This document shows, in pieces, positions 35,427 to 48,096 of a stretch of 64,000 nt of DNA (position 1 is its first letter; each line of letters begins with the position of its first letter). A model generated the notes under the pieces. The model worked only from the letters and a program-made list of their open reading frames with translations. It was not told the origin of the DNA and did no database searches. This stretch comes from Stomoxys calcitrans (taxonomy: Eukaryota; Arthropoda; Insecta; Diptera; Muscidae): NCBI RefSeq assembly GCF_963082655.1, contig NC_081552.1:198074781-198138780 (forward strand). Reading direction: 5' to 3'. A program made the position numbers and the translations under genes.

Positions 35427-35747
35427 TTAAAGGAGAAGTGCTTTACAATATTTCACTACACCACACATTACACCACACATCAACAAATCTTTGAATATTC
35501 TTTTGAAAACTAAGTCATATAGCATCCAGGTAGCAAAAACATACGATCCAATACTAAAAAGCTCTTTCTTATACGAATCAACTTGAATCATAAATAGCAG
35601 CCTTCTACATTGAGAAAGATATTTGAGAAGAGTACCTGCGGTGATATGACCAAGACGTAATAGCATTCGACCTTGATCAAAACATTTTCCAATTATCGAA
35701 ATTAGAGGTTCATATATTTCAGCTAGCAGGTGATAACAGTTGGACAA
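35427..35747 (-). pseudogene. Unassigned open frame, possible gene fragment (106 codons)
   Basis: Open from a TAA at 35748-35750 to TAA at 35427. No ATG at the front; the first codon is TTG and the first ATG is 29 codons in. The translation is not repeat-like: CYHLLAEIYEPLISIIGKCF, RMLLRLGHITAG, FSIGSYVFATWMLYDLVF. It is rich in aliphatic residues and Cys, like part of an alpha-helical protein. I see a vague resemblance to the helical N-terminal region of nucleolar NEPRO-like proteins but cannot confirm it. No splice site fits neatly at either end. It may be a retrocopy fragment, an exon of a nested gene, or chance. Confidence 0.25.
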
Positions 35748-35749
35748 TT

Positions 35750-36204
35750 ATAGAGGGTAAATGAAAGATTTATTCTAATATGACTGAGGTATATGTATAT
35801 AGAAAAACTAAAAATATAGAAAGAAATGTATAAAGAGAGTTCAAACAACTAAAAAAATAGGCCAAATACACATAAATATTCAAGCCAATATTTTAAAACT
35901 TACAACAACTGAAACACAAAAACCCCCAATTTTTTTGATTTTCTATTATTACATAAGAATAAAAGTATTGCGCTTTGTTTCAAAGCGGCTGAACCGATTT
36001 TGTGAAAAATTTCGAAGATTGTAAAGGTTGGCCTGGAAGGAAACATAGGCCATGTAATTTTTTGATATCAGAAGGGGGCGGACCCTCCTTCTTACCACAA
36101 AAGCAGCATACAAAATTGAAAGTGGAGCGATCGAGACAATATGGGTATCAAATGAAAGATATTGAAGTGGTACAGAACGAGTTAAAGGCCTGCAAATAAT
36201 GCAT
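35750..36204. other. Intron with a fragment of a dispersed repeat
   Basis: 35950-36190 (AAAGCGGCTGAACCGATTTT, CCTGGAAGGAAACATAGGCC, ATCAAATGAAAGATATTG) has the style of widely dispersed insect repeats. The rest is AT-rich with no gene seen. Confidence 0.4.
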
Positions 36205-37130
36205 TTGTATACCCTCCACCATAGGATGGGGGTATACTAATTTCGCCATTCTGTTTGTAACACCTCGAAATATGCGTCTGCGACCCCATAAAGTATATAT
36301 ATTCTTGATTGTCAATGTGCCAAATCGGTCCATGTTTTGATATAGCTGCCATATAAACCGATCTTGGGTCTTGACTTCTTGAGCCTCTAGAGGGCGCACT
36401 TCTCATCCGATTTGGAAGAAATTTTGTATAACGACTTCTCTCATGACCTTCAACATACGTGTCTAATATGGTCTGAATTTTGCACGTAGTGTTTTGGTAT
36501 CACTTCCAATAACTGTGTTAAGTATGATTCAAATCGGTTCATAATCTGGTATAGCTGTCATATAAACCGATCTTGGGTCTTGACTTCTTGAGCCAATAGA
36601 GCGCGCAATTCTCATCGGATTGAGAAGAAATTTTGTACAACGGCTTCTCTCATGACCTTCAACATACGTGTCTAATATGGTCTCAATCGATCAATAGCTT
36701 GATACAGCTCCCATATAAACCGATTTCCCGATGTTATGACTTCCAATAACTGTGGTAAGTATGGCGTAAATAGGTGCATAACCTGATATAGCTGCCATAT
36801 AAACCGATATGGGATCTCGACTTCTTGAGCCTCTAGAGGGAGCAATTCTCATCCAATTTGGAAGAAATTTTGTAAAACGGCTTCTCTCATGACCTTCAAC
36901 ATACGTGTCAAATATGGTCTGACTCGATCAATAGCTTGATACAGCTCCCATTTAAACCGATCTCCCGATTTTGCATCCGAATGAACTGAAATATTACACA
37001 ATAGCACATTCTTATTCAATATTCTTTGTTTGCCTAAAAAGAGATACTGCGCATAGAACTCGACTTATGTGATCCATGGTGGAGGGTATATAAGATTCGG
37101 CACGGCCGAACTTAGCACGCTCTTACTTGT
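36205..37130 (-). mobile_element. T1 element, inverted, both ends present
   Basis: Starts TATACCCTCCACCATAGG and ends GATTCGGCACGGCCGAACTTAG then CACGCTCTTACTTGTT, so hairpin and 3' end are both seen. Core units read CTTGACTTCTTGAGCCTCTAG, GGGCGCA and CTCATGACCTTCAACATACG. It is the most compact full-length-looking T1 copy (about 0.93 kb). Confidence 0.78.
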
Positions 37131-38350
37131 TCTCCATTAATGTCATAATGTCGAAAGCAAAAATCATCTGGATACCACCTTTCATCAAAATCTGGTGAAA
37201 ATTGCATACCTTATGTCCCATAGCAATTATATCGAAATATGTTCCGATTTGGACCAAATATGAATAAGTATAAGTCATTGTTCAATTGTGTATAACAAAA
37301 TATTGTTCTTTTTAGTAGCTATATGTAAAAATAAACCGATCTGTACCATATACGACATAGATGTCGAAAAGCCCAACATAAGTCACTGTGTCAAATTTCA
37401 GTGAAATCGGATTATAAATGTGCCTTTTATGGGGCCAAGACTTTAAATCGAGATATCGGTCTACATGGCAGCTATATCCAAATCTGCACCGATTTGGGCC
37501 AAGTTGGAGAAAAATGTCGAAGAGTCTAACACAACGCACTGTCCCAAATTTCAACGAAATCGGACAATAAATGCGCCTTTTATGGCCCCAAACCCAAAAT
37601 CGAGAGATCGGTCTATATGGCAGCTATATCCAAATCTGTATCGGTCTGTACCATATTGCAGAAGTATGTCAAGGGGCATAACACAACTCACTGTTCCAAA
37701 TTTTGGCAACATCGGACAATAAATGCGCCTTTCATGGGCCTAAAGCCTTAAATCGAGAGTTCGGTCTATATGACAGCTATATCCAAATCTGAACCGATCA
37801 GGATCCAATAGAAGAAAAATGTCGAAGGGCCTAACACAACTTACTGTCCCTAATTTCAGCAAAATCGGATAATAAATGTGGCTTTTATGGGCCTAAGACC
37901 CTAAATCGGAGGATCGGTATATATGGCAGCTATATCCAAATCTGGACCGATCTGGGCCAAATTGACGAAGGATGTCGAAGGATCTAATACAACTCACTGT
38001 CCCAAATGTCAGCAAAATCGGATAATAAATGTGGCTTTTATGGGCCTAAGACCGGCCGATCGGTCTATATGGGGGCTATATCAAGATATAGTCCGATATA
38101 GCCCATCTTCGAACTTAACCTGCTTATGGACAAAAAAAGAACCTGTGCAAAATTTCAGCTCAATATCTCTATTTTTAAAGACTGTAGCGTGATTTCAACA
38201 GACAGACGGACGGACATGGCTAGATCGTCTTAGATTTTTACGCTGATCAAGAATATATATATTTTATAGGGTCGGAAATGGATATTTCGATGTGTTGCAA
38301 ACGGAATGACAAAATGGATATACCCCCATCCTTCGGTGGTGGGTATAAAA
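37131..38350 (+). mobile_element. T1 element, direct orientation
   Basis: Follows the inverted T1 directly. It carries about seven core repeats of about 120 bp (TATCCAAATCTG.ACCGAT, AACTCACTGTCCC) and ends with CAACAGACAGACGGACGGAC, the AAATGGATATTTCGATGTGTT phrase and GGTGGTGGGTATAAAA. Its 5' hairpin is missing or merged with the neighbour. Confidence 0.75.
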
Positions 38351-38817
38351 ATGCATTGCTATGATATGTTATCATCAACGCAAAGCCAGACAACAAAATC
38401 ATAAATATGTATTGCATAATTCTCACTTCTCTGCAACTGTTGTTTTTCACGGTTCATTCATTTCGGCTTGTGCAGCCCTTATATGGTAATTAAATTTGAG
38501 TCAATGTTGTCAGAAGGCCTCCCTAACCCCAAAACTACCCTCAAACAGGCAAAATATGGGACTCAAATGAAAGGTATTTGGTAGTAAGGAACGAAATATA
38601 TATCCATATAACCGTATTTGGGATTAGATTTCGAAAAAGACATTAATTTGTGTTCAAGTATCTAGGTGGCTCTTTACCTCTTAAAAACACTTCTTATTGG
38701 TTATTTGACTCATCATGACAACATGGATCTCAAATAAAAAAGTATTTGAGAGTAGAAAACGAATCTGATATCCAATTTTGCTGTCAAATGTTTGAAGCTA
38801 CATCCCAAAGCACTCCT
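38351..38817. other. Intron sequence, nothing recognised
   Basis: AT-rich with short stretches resembling dispersed repeats (ACTCAAATGAAAGGTATTTG). No coding evidence. Confidence 0.5.
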
Positions 38818-40790
38818 TAGGTTAGGTTAAAGAGGCAGTCTGCCATCAGACTCACTTATACGTTTTCGTCCATTGTGATATCACAGGAACATAAGAAGGA
38901 AGATGCCTGCTAGTTCCTACCTTTGAATCATCCAGATCGCTTTAAAGAACCCAATGACTTGCGAATGTTCACATCCGCTAAATCAGACAGGTTCTCTGAG
39001 AAATGAGAACCTAAAGTGGAACTCCTTCTAACTGCTAGTGCGGGACACACACACAGAAGGTGTTCCATAGTCTATTCTTCTTCGATGTCCTCACAGCTTC
39101 TGGAAAAATCTTTGCTGGCAACCTTCAGTCTGTCAGCATGTTTTGCGTTTAGACAGTGATCTGTCATAACGGACACAATGACTGAAACGGTAGACCTCTT
39201 CAGATCTATATTAGGCCACATAGTTTTGGAATGCTCACAGCCCCCTCTTTGTGACCATCTATCATTCGTTGTCCTTCAAGCCTGGTCCTGAAAACTTAGC
39301 TAACATGTCGCTAGAGGCATACCCACAGATTCCAGTATCCCTGGAAGGTGTAGGGTAGTTCCTAGTCTTACAAACTCATTCGCATTACAATTCCCTGGGA
39401 TGTGTCTGTGGCCCGGCACCCAGAACAGCTGAATTTTGAACTGTTCAATCATCTCGTTGAGAGATCTGCGACAGTCGAGGGCGGTTTTTGTATTCAGAAA
39501 TACTTTTTCCAGGGATTTAATGACTGCTTGAGATATTTATGGCAATCGTCGTAATGACATTATATCTTAGCCATTCCATCACTTCCTTAATTGCAAGGAT
39601 TTCTGCTTGATACACACTGCAGGGGTCGGGTAACCTTTTCGATATGGCCAGTTCTAGATCTTAAGAGTACACCCCTAACCCCACCTGGTCGTTTAATTTG
39701 GAACCATCCGTTTAGAAGTGTATGTAGCTTCTGTTACCAGGGATATCGTAGTTCCAATCGGTTCTATCAGGAATAGTGGTACAGTAATTTTTATCAAAAA
39801 CAGCCCCAATGTTCAGAGGCATAAGATGTAGCATAAATTCAGTGCATCAGATGGTGTCGTCCTCAGTGCGGCTGTGATGCACAAACAAGCCACCTTTGGT
39901 TCCGGTTAAGTATTGAGCAGTAGGTGGACTTTTGAAGCGCCGTCCACCAGACCACAACACCATATAGTATCATAGGTCTGACAACTGCAGTATATACCCA
40001 ATGCATGGCACGCGGTCTAAACCCCCCAACTTTTACCAATGGCTCTCTTGCAGGTGTATAGGGCAAGAGTTGCCTTTCATGCCCTTTCCAAAACGTTGGA
40101 TTTGAAGATCAATTTCCTGTCCAGCAAAACAACCTGGTATTTTGCGCTTTCTGTAAATGGAAGATTCTTTCCACGCAAGGAGACAGGTTTCACTGTAGCC
40201 AACTTGTATCTCTTGCTGAAAAGAAATACTTCTGTCTTGCACGGATTTATACCTAGACCACTTTCGTTAGCCCACTATGCTGTTGCACGTAGAGCATCTG
40301 GGTAGAGTGCTGGGAAACTTTCCCCTAACCGCAATTGCCACGTCATCAGCATACGCGACCACTTTTACGCCTTTTTCTTCCAGAGATAATAATATATTGT
40401 TGAACCTTCTTGAGGCGTTCCTCTTCCGACTCATCTTTTTAGATCCACAGATCCCAAGCCTTCCATAATGCATCTTTTTGTAAGTTATTAATAAACTTCC
40501 TTACGGTAGAGTTGATGCCAAGAAACTCCAAATCCTTCATGATTGACGTCGGTTTTACATTATTGAAAGTACCTTCAATGTCATCAGGTGCTACCATTGT
40601 ATATTCCTTGACAGCGAGAGAACCCTTTATGTAGCCGACTAGGTCGTGAAGGGCTGCTTCAGTGGATTTGTCTTCACTATATGCATGCTGCCGGGCGATC
40701 TACAGGGATCTTTGCCCTATGATATGTTTGTATCAACCTCTCAAGAGTCTTCAGAATAAAGGATGGCAGACTAAGTTCTGTGCCTATATT
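38818..40790 (-). mobile_element. LINE-B copy, RT to 3' end
   Basis: Minus strand, 3' end at 38818 (GGTTAGGTTA tail). From 3' to 5': Cys block and RNase H remnants (38990-39630, parallel to 18150-18840), then RT C-terminal region (PRAMHWVYTAVVRPMILYGVVVWWTAL, 39900-40010) and the RT active site EKGVKVVAYADDVAIAV at about 40330-40390. Next comes an upstream segment (LVGYIKGSLA, DIEGTFNNVKPTSI) near 40550-40640 corresponding to the first catalytic Asp motif. Frames are broken throughout. RT followed by RNase H points to an I/LOA-group non-LTR element. Confidence 0.82.
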
Positions 40791-40925
40791 GCAAATACAA
40801 ATTTGCCCATGAACATTATATTAAGGAACAGGGGGAAACTTCTTACATGTAAATGAGTGATGTCCAAATTAAGTTTAAGCTCAATTATAAGGCGCCTCCT
40901 TTTTATCGTCGAGAGTCCAAAAGGA
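40791..40925 (-). mobile_element. SINE 3' tail
   Basis: Complement of the SINE body end: TTGCCCATGAACATTATATTAAGGAACAGGG and CTTTTTATCGTCGAGAGTCC. The tRNA head is absent. Confidence 0.65.
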
Positions 40926-40944
40926 GAAGATTTTACTTGGTTGT

Positions 40945-42270
40945 CATACCATTTTTATATCCTACACCAATACTGTGGTACAGGGTATTATTGTTTAACT
41001 TAGTGAATTTGTTTGTAACACCCAAAAGGAAGAGAGATAGACCCATCGATAAGCATACCGATCGACTCAGAATCGCATTCTGATTCGATTTAGCTATGTC
41101 TGTCTGTCCGTCCGTCTGCCCATGTTGATTTGTGTACAAAGTAGCAGTTTTCATCCGATCGTCTTAAAATTTGCTACAGGCATGTTTTTCGGCCTAGAGA
41201 CAAGATCTATTAAAATTGGAAAAAATCGGTTCAGATTTGGATATAGCTTCCATATATATGTACGTCCGAATGACGGTAATAATGCAATAAAATGGTCATT
41301 TGTTAACCGATTCTGTCGAAATTTGGCATAAGGGATTTTCTTATGACTTTCGATATTACTGGTGAATTTCATATATATCGGTTCAGATATAGATATTGCT
41401 CTCATATATATGTATCGCCCGATTTTAACTTCTAGAGTCACATCAAGCGCATTTATTGACCAATCTTGCCAAAATTCTGCACAACGCTTTCGTCAACAAC
41501 TACCACAATATTTGACAAGTTTGCTCGAAATCTGTTCAAATTTAGATATAGCTCCCATATATATGTTTGTCCGACTTTGAGTAATATTGCAATATTGTTC
41601 TCATTTGTTAACCGATTCTGTCGAAATTTGGCATGAGGGATTTTCTTATGACTGGTGAATTTCATAGAAATCGGTTCAGATTTCGATATAGCTGTCATAT
41701 ATGTATATCGCCCGATTTCCTCGACAACTACCACAATATCTGATCAGTTTTCTCCAAATCGGTTCAGATTTAGTTATAGCTCTCATATATATGTTCGTCC
41801 AATTTTTAGAAATATTGCTAATTTTTTTGCCATTCTCTCGAAATTTGGCAGGAAGGATAATCTTGCCAAAATTTTGCAAAACACTTTCTCCTCGACAACT
41901 ACCACAAAATTTAAGAAGTTTGCTCGAAATCTGTTCAGATAATGTTGTCATTTGTCAATCGTAGTTATTACAGTTTGAACATAATTGCTCGAAATTTGAT
42001 AGGGAATGTTTAATAACCCATCTGAAAACATACTCCGAGGTCCATCAAAATTGGTTCAGAATTGGATATAGCTCCCATATTGTACTTATAGGGTAGGTGT
42101 AGGTTATTATATAGTCGGCACTGTTGGTTTTCCTTTTCCATTTGCATCTCCGATCATTGAGCTCGTCTCGAAAGAGAATCAAACAAAAATTGTAAAATTT
42201 AATGATCTTCGCCAACAGGCAAAAACTTGAATAATGAAAAATTTTCTGATATCTTCTAACAGGTAAGCAT
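40945..42270 (+). mobile_element. T1-related dispersed element, variant
   Basis: Opens ATCCTACACCAATACTGTGG then TACAGGGTATTATT, with GATCGACTCAGAATCGCATTC, a GTCTGTCCGTCCGTCTG block and repeats of TCGGTTCAGATTTGGATATAGC, TCTCATATATATGTTCGTC. The layout (terminal box, CCGTCCGTC block, array of TATAGCTCCCATATA repeats) is that of T1, but the sequence has diverged. The frames at 41151-41964 are repeat translation. Confidence 0.55.
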
Positions 42271-42274
42271 AAAT

Positions 42275-42990
42275 ATTTGTATACCCACCACACCCTAGGA
42301 AGGGGGTTTACTAATCTAGTCATTCCAATTGTAGCACCTAGAAATATTGAACTGCAACCCTAGAATGTATATAGTCTTGACAGCGGTCAAACGATAAAGA
42401 TATCCGCTTGAAATTTTGCACAGATATTTTTTAGTGATGTAACGACCTAAATTTGGATTGAGGGTTACAAATGGGCAAAAACGGTTCAATTTTGAATATA
42501 ACTCCACTGGAAGCCGCAATTGTTACCCGATTTGGCTGTGTTCTGTTACAACCGCAGTGTTCTGTTACAACCGATTTCCCGATTTGAGATATTTAGCCCC
42601 GCAATTGTAATCCGATTCGGCTGACATTTTGCACGTAGTGTTCTGTTACGACTTTAAACATGCTAAGAACGATTCAAATCGGTCTATAAGCTGACATAGC
42701 ACCCATATATACCGATGTTCCTATTTAAGATCATGATCGTGTGTAAGCCTCAAATGTTTTCCGATTTGGCTGAAATTCACTGTATGTAAAATTTCAGCCA
42801 AATCTGTTATGGCTTTTAATATGCATGATAGATATTTTTGAAATCGGTGAAGTCGGTTGATAAGGTTGAAATCGGTTGATAAGATTCCCATATCAACCCA
42901 TATGGCCTTCAACTAAGTTTATTTGTGTACATTTGTAGTAGAATCTATGGTGGCGGGTTCCCAAGATTCAGCCCAGCTGAACTCAGCACG
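42275..42990 (-). mobile_element. T1 element, inverted
   Basis: Begins GTATACCCACCACACCC and ends with the hairpin remnant GATTCAGCCCAGCTGAACTCAGCACGT. Inverted core repeats lie between. Confidence 0.65.
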
Positions 42991-44295
42991 TTTGCTATAG
43001 ATATTGTGCTTGCTGCATATATTCTGGCTGAAACAAAATCTCTGGATAATTCCTTCTGATCGACTGACGAAGATGGCTTTGCTGTTCAACTTGTTAATGG
43101 AGGCATAGGGAAACGGGATTTTATTCAATAAATAACCAAAATGTGGCTGTTAATTGGGAGATTATACTTGGTATGTGAGCTTATCTAAGCCCATTAACCA
43201 GACTTTTTTCCAACACATACAGTAGCGAATAAGGAGTGGCATTTAAGGATTTTCAAAATAAATTAGATTTCGAAGATAGTGTACTCACACTAACGTCTTT
43301 CTATTGTTTGATAGAAATAATTGAAGCGTTCTAAATTACACTAAAAACAAACAAAAAATTAAAGCAAAAATTTAGAAATTCCACCCAAAAATTTGTCTAT
43401 GGTTAATTGATACTGTATTGTTAATTGTTTAGACAATATTATTCCGTTCGGTGATGGTGGGTAATGGATGCGAAAGAAACATAAAAATAAATAGAAATTA
43501 AAACTAATGCATAGTCATCGCAAAAAAAGCCTTCCATCAATTTGGGAAACAATATCAAAAACTTTGGAGAACGATACAAAAAGAACAAAACCGAACCACA
43601 TACACGCATGTTATTGACGTAACCACAAAATTCAAAAATGTTTGTTTAGTTTTGTAAGGGGCAAGAGGGGGATGGTCAGCTGTGGTGGTGGCATAAGATA
43701 AGACCAATTAATTGATGGAACGGGGCAAATTTACACCTACTCATACACACATATATCTACACGAATATGATACGATTATTGTATTTATCCATCACTAAAC
43801 GTCAAAAGATAAACATATCAATTAAATCATTCGCTTATTTAACACAATCATAATTGAAATAACACGCAAACAAGTACAAAGTTTTTTATAGCACGAAACC
43901 CTGAATACTCGGAAACAATTTTTAAGGCCTAGCTGGCTATAAGGCCTTAATTGAACAAGGAAAAAGTTCAAATTCTGATATACAAAATACATAAGTCGGT
44001 CTAAAACGGAAGTTGTTTATATTTGGGAGGAAATACAATCTACTCACCCAAATCGAAAAATCTTTGAAATAATTCTGGAAATATTGAATGGATAGTGATA
44101 TGGACACTAAACTTAACATAGTCAATGTTGAGATGTTTTCCAATAAGTATGCTAAATTTGAATTGCTTGTCAAACATTTCTCATTTATAAGTCGATCGGC
44201 TTGATTCTTCTTTTAAAATATAGAGCTCGTATAACCCTTCTAAAGACATGAGGAAATGCCTTTATTGTCTCTAACGGTTTATGTGTTATTTGACT
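42991..44295. other. Lasp intron, no gene seen
   Basis: AT-rich unique-looking intron. Apart from the T1 edges I see no repeat family, RNA gene or credible coding frame. Confidence 0.55.
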
Positions 44296-45120
44296 TACAA
44301 CAAGTAAACGCGTGCTAAGTTCGACCGGGCCGAATCTTGCCTGTTAGGGAGAAGATCGCCATCAATACAACTTCCAACAGATGCACAAAATCATGTGTAG
44401 TGCAGAAGAAGTGTAATTTGCCACAGAAAGAATGTCTGTCATTACACAAAAATTAATGTATTGGGAAAAAGTACAGCTAATAGACAGGGTTGTCGAGCGT
44501 GGATTCAATTCAAATACAACATACCAACGCACGGGTCTTGAAGCCATCACACCTAATATGTTGAAAAGTCCTCTAACCAAAGACGAAACGCGTCACATAG
44601 TGGTTGGAGTATGCTGCTATCTTTGGCTTTCCTTTTCCATTTGCATCTCCGATCATTGAGCTCGTCTCGAAAGAGGAACAAACAAAAAATTGTGAAATTT
44701 AATGATCTTCGACCTAACAGGCAAAAACTTGAAACATGAAAACAAAATAAATTTAGTTGAAGGGCATGATTTTATTCCACATACCAAACTTCTGTAAAAC
44801 CAGCAAAAATTAAAGCTTCCAGAAACCGAGCAAGGATGATCGAAAGCTATAGCAGGTAGCGGACCGATTTGGACCGTATTTGGCACAGTTTTTATAAGGC
44901 AACGGAACACCACATGTAAAATTTCAGTCAAATCGGACAAAAATTGCGACTTGCAGGGGCTCAAGAAGTCAAATCGAGAGATCGGTTTATATGGGAGCTA
45001 TTTCCAAATCTCAACCGATATGGCCCCATTGAAATTCACAATGACCTAGAGAAATATTAAGTATCTGTGCAAAAGTTTACGCGTTCCACCGTTCGACACT
45101 ATTTGTGAATAGTGTTGTAG
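44296..45120 (+). mobile_element. T1 pieces
   Basis: 44302-44345 holds the hairpin end (CAAGTAAACGCGTGCTAAG, TTCGACCGGGCCGAATCTTG). 44740-45120 holds core repeats (TCAGTCAAATCGGACAAAAATTGCG, GAGATCGGTTTATATGGGAGC). The stretch between is unassigned, except that 44630-44740 repeats 42128-42245 (TTTCCTTTTCCATTTGCATCTC). The copy is rearranged. Confidence 0.55.
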
Positions 45121-45127
45121 TTTACAA

Positions 45128-45472
45128 ACCAAGGAAAACATGCAGACAGACTGAAGGTTGCCCGCAAAGAATTTTGCAAAAGCTGTGAGTACATCGAAGA
45201 TGAAGAGACTATAGAACACGTTCCGTGTGTGCGTACCGCACTAGCAGTCAGAAGGAGTTTCACTTTTGGCTCTCATTTCTTTGAGAACCTGTCTGATTTA
45301 GCGGATGTAAACATTCCCAAGTTATTGGGCTTTTTAAAGCGATCTGGATGATTCAACGGTAGGACCTAGAAGGCATCTTCCTTGTTCTGTTCCTATGGTA
45401 TCACAATGGAAGAAAACGTCTAAATGAGTCTGATGGCAGACTGCCACTTAAACCTAACCTAACCTACAAACC
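45128..45472 (+). mobile_element. LINE-B 3' end
   Basis: Encodes ADRLKVARKEFCKSCEYIEDEETIEHV (Cys block) and FGSHFFENLSDLADVNIPKL, then the 3' UTR ending ACTTAAACCTAACCTAACCTA. Same family and tail as 17975-18844, opposite orientation. Confidence 0.8.
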
Positions 45473-47740
45473 AAGAAGTATCCACCAGCATCGTTGAGTC
45501 TTAAATTGAAATCTTTGAAGCATTTTCAGATTTGAATTACTTGTCGTACCCCAAATTTGGATGCCATAGGTCCATACAGGTTTTAATAGAACTTTAGATA
45601 AAAGTACTTTGTTTTCCAATGAAAGTTGCGATTTTTTCCCAAGTAACCAATACATTTTCTTTTATTCAATATCAAATGCTTTCTTTTTCCAATTACATGT
45701 GATTTCCAAATAAGTCTTCTATTCAGATGGATTCTCAAGTATTTAACAAGTTCTACTTTCGGAATAATATTTTCATTAATGTACACATGGAGGCAGTCGT
45801 TCTTTCTTAAGGTAAATGTGATATGAGGTGATTTATCGGTATTCAATTTAAATCAAAGGAGCGTATTTAAACCAATACTTATATACGCTTCAGTAATTTG
45901 GTGGACTGTTATGGAGAAAAAGTACAACATAAGGACCATACAACAGGTTCAGAGAACATGTTGTTTTAGCATAGGCGGAACGATGTGGACAATGCCCACT
46001 AGAACACTGGATACTATTCTGGATATCCGAGCCAGTGACATACAGATTAAGTGTGAGGTAGCCACTGCGGCTATGAGACTTAAAGCGATGGGAGAATGGA
46101 TTGAGGATGGGTGCAGCTCATACCATCGGATAGCTTAGATGAGGTCGAGTGCGAGGCACTGCTGCCAGCGGCACAGTCTTGGATTGACGGAACCCTAGTA
46201 TTGCCATCTGGAAGATCATGTTAAACGGATGGATCAAAGCTAGGGGACATAGTGGACCTGGGGGTTTACCTTGAGAACCAAGGGACTGAGATCTGTTTTA
46301 GATTGCCTGACCATAATACGGTCCTGCAGGCGGAGATCCGGGCAATCACGGAACGCTTGAAATGGTATGATGCTAACGCGAGGACATCGTGAACATCTTT
46401 ACGGACGGTAAGGTCACGAACAGTCTTGCAGTAAAGAAGAAGATTAACGCCTTCTCTGAGGATGACAAAATCCGCATCGCATGGGTGCCGGGCCATAACG
46501 GAGTAAGGGGGAGTGAAAGGGCAGATGATTTGGCGGTGAAGGCGAGAGGACTGCCGTCAATAAACTTGGTTAACCAGAAGCCTTTCGCCTTCTCTTCTCT
46601 GAGAATGGAAAAATCCGCATAGCATTGGTGCCGGGCAATAATGGATTAAGGGGGAATGAAAGGGCAGATGATTTCGCGGTGAAAGCCAGAGGACTGCCGT
46701 CAATAAACTTGCTTAACCCGAAGCCTTTCGGATCGACGCAATACAAGTTAAGAGCGAGGGAGACGAATGCGCATGCAACACTATGGAACAGCGAAACGTT
46801 CGGTAGGACGGCGAAAATGCTATGGGGGATTCAGATCGTGAGAAGATGAGGCTATTACTGAAAGGAAGTAAAAAGGAGGTAAGTATAGCTACTAGCTCAC
46901 TTATGTAAAATCGGTGCGGCAAGTAATAGCATGTGTAGGGCATGGGGGGAAGATGATGAGATGTTGGAGCATTTCCTTTGTCATTGGCCGGCGTTCGAGT
47001 CTAACAGATACTGCACTTAGGTGGGGACACTATACCAGACATGAACCAAATTAGGGGTGTGGCATGGAAAACAATTAAGGACTTAGTAAGTACCATGGAA
47101 TTGCTTTAGATTTTCTTTTTCGAGGTTACTTTTTTTGTATTTAGAGCGCACAACAAGCCGTTTACTGGCTTAGGTGTTTGTCCATAATGAAATGGGCGGA
47201 TTAATATCTGCCCCCTCTTTTCACCCTAAACTAATTTAATGCTCCACTTTATACACCACTCCTGAATTTTAATCAGCTCGCTTTGAACTATAGCAGACGC
47301 TTTTATATGGGATGTATTAGAGGCCAGTAATGCAGTGTCATCGGCATTAGTTACAATTGTTACATTGCTATTATGTGGCATGTCTGATATAAAGTTTGTG
47401 TAAAGAATTGGCCCTAATATACTTCCTTGGGAAACTCCAGCCTTTATTCTTTCAAATTCAGAATCTGCATCAGTAAAACTAGCAAAAAGTTTCTTTCATG
47501 AAGAAAAGACTTGAATACTAAATAAAAAGGAGTTGGTAGAATCCGTTTTAATTTAAAAAGTAGCCCGTTGTGCCAGACTCTATCGAAGGCTTGCTTCACA
47601 TCAAAGAAAACAGCGGAACAGTAAAGCTTCTTTTCTAATGAATCTCTGATGACATTTACTATACGGTGGCATTGTACGGAGTTCCATGATGGTTTCTGAA
47701 ACCGAACTGATAGTTCGGAATCACGTTTTTTTGTAAAGTC
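45473..47740 (-). mobile_element. LINE-D (Jockey-like) RT, split by LINE-C
   Basis: Two minus-strand pieces of one RT flank a foreign + strand insert. The upstream piece, 47216-47740, reads ELSVRFQKPSWNSVQCH, KKLYCSAVFFDVKQAFDRVWH (first catalytic Asp region) and NADDTALLAS (YADD block with N for Y). The downstream piece, 45473-45854, reads NTDKSPHITFTLRKNDC, VELVKYLRIHLNRRLIWKSH and NKVLLSKVLLKPVWTYGIQIW, the thumb and connection of Jockey-type RTs. The pieces are consecutive parts of the family, so the element was continuous before LINE-C entered. Confidence 0.75.
45855..47215 (+). mobile_element. LINE-C, RT C-terminus and RNase H, inserted in LINE-D
   Basis: Reads WWTVMEKKYNIRTIQQVQRT (RT end, 45900-45960), FRLPDHNTVLQAEIRAITE (RNase H Glu), NIFTDGKVTNSLAV (Asp), WVPGHNGVRGSERADDLAVKA (His..Asp) and a C-terminal CRACGEDDE-like Cys block with HFLCHWPAFESN near 46920-47000. 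About 143 bp of the RNase H C-terminal motif is tandemly duplicated (46482 and 46625 start the two copies). The 3' UTR reaches about 47215. Possible target duplication: AATTTAAAT near 45846 versus TAATTTAAT near 47231. Confidence 0.75.
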
Positions 47741-48096
47741 TAGAATATGAAAAATTTATTAAGTGTAACAACAAATATGCGAAAAACTGGAATTTTCTGA
47801 TACAGATTGATTCAAAGAAAAAAAAAAAACGATGACAGATATCTTAACAATTCTTTTTGCATTTTGCAGAAAAAAAGTAATCATAAAAAACAAAAATAAA
47901 TTCCAATTTTTTTTACTATAATCCCCAAAATACTCATTTTTTATTAAATTTGCTGTGGAAGCTTGTTAGATGCAAACAATTTTTTGCATGGGTTAAGGCA
48001 CCCGTAAAACCTAGTCCATGAAATGATCTCGATAATATCTCAGCTTTAATCATATCAAATTTCAAATTTCTAACCGATCTCAAATTTTTTCTGGTT
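47741..48096. other. Intron sequence; perhaps decayed transposase downstream of 48097
   Basis: AT-rich. The frame on the minus strand at 47934-48143 continues from the HTH fragment but has no motif I can name. Confidence 0.35.
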
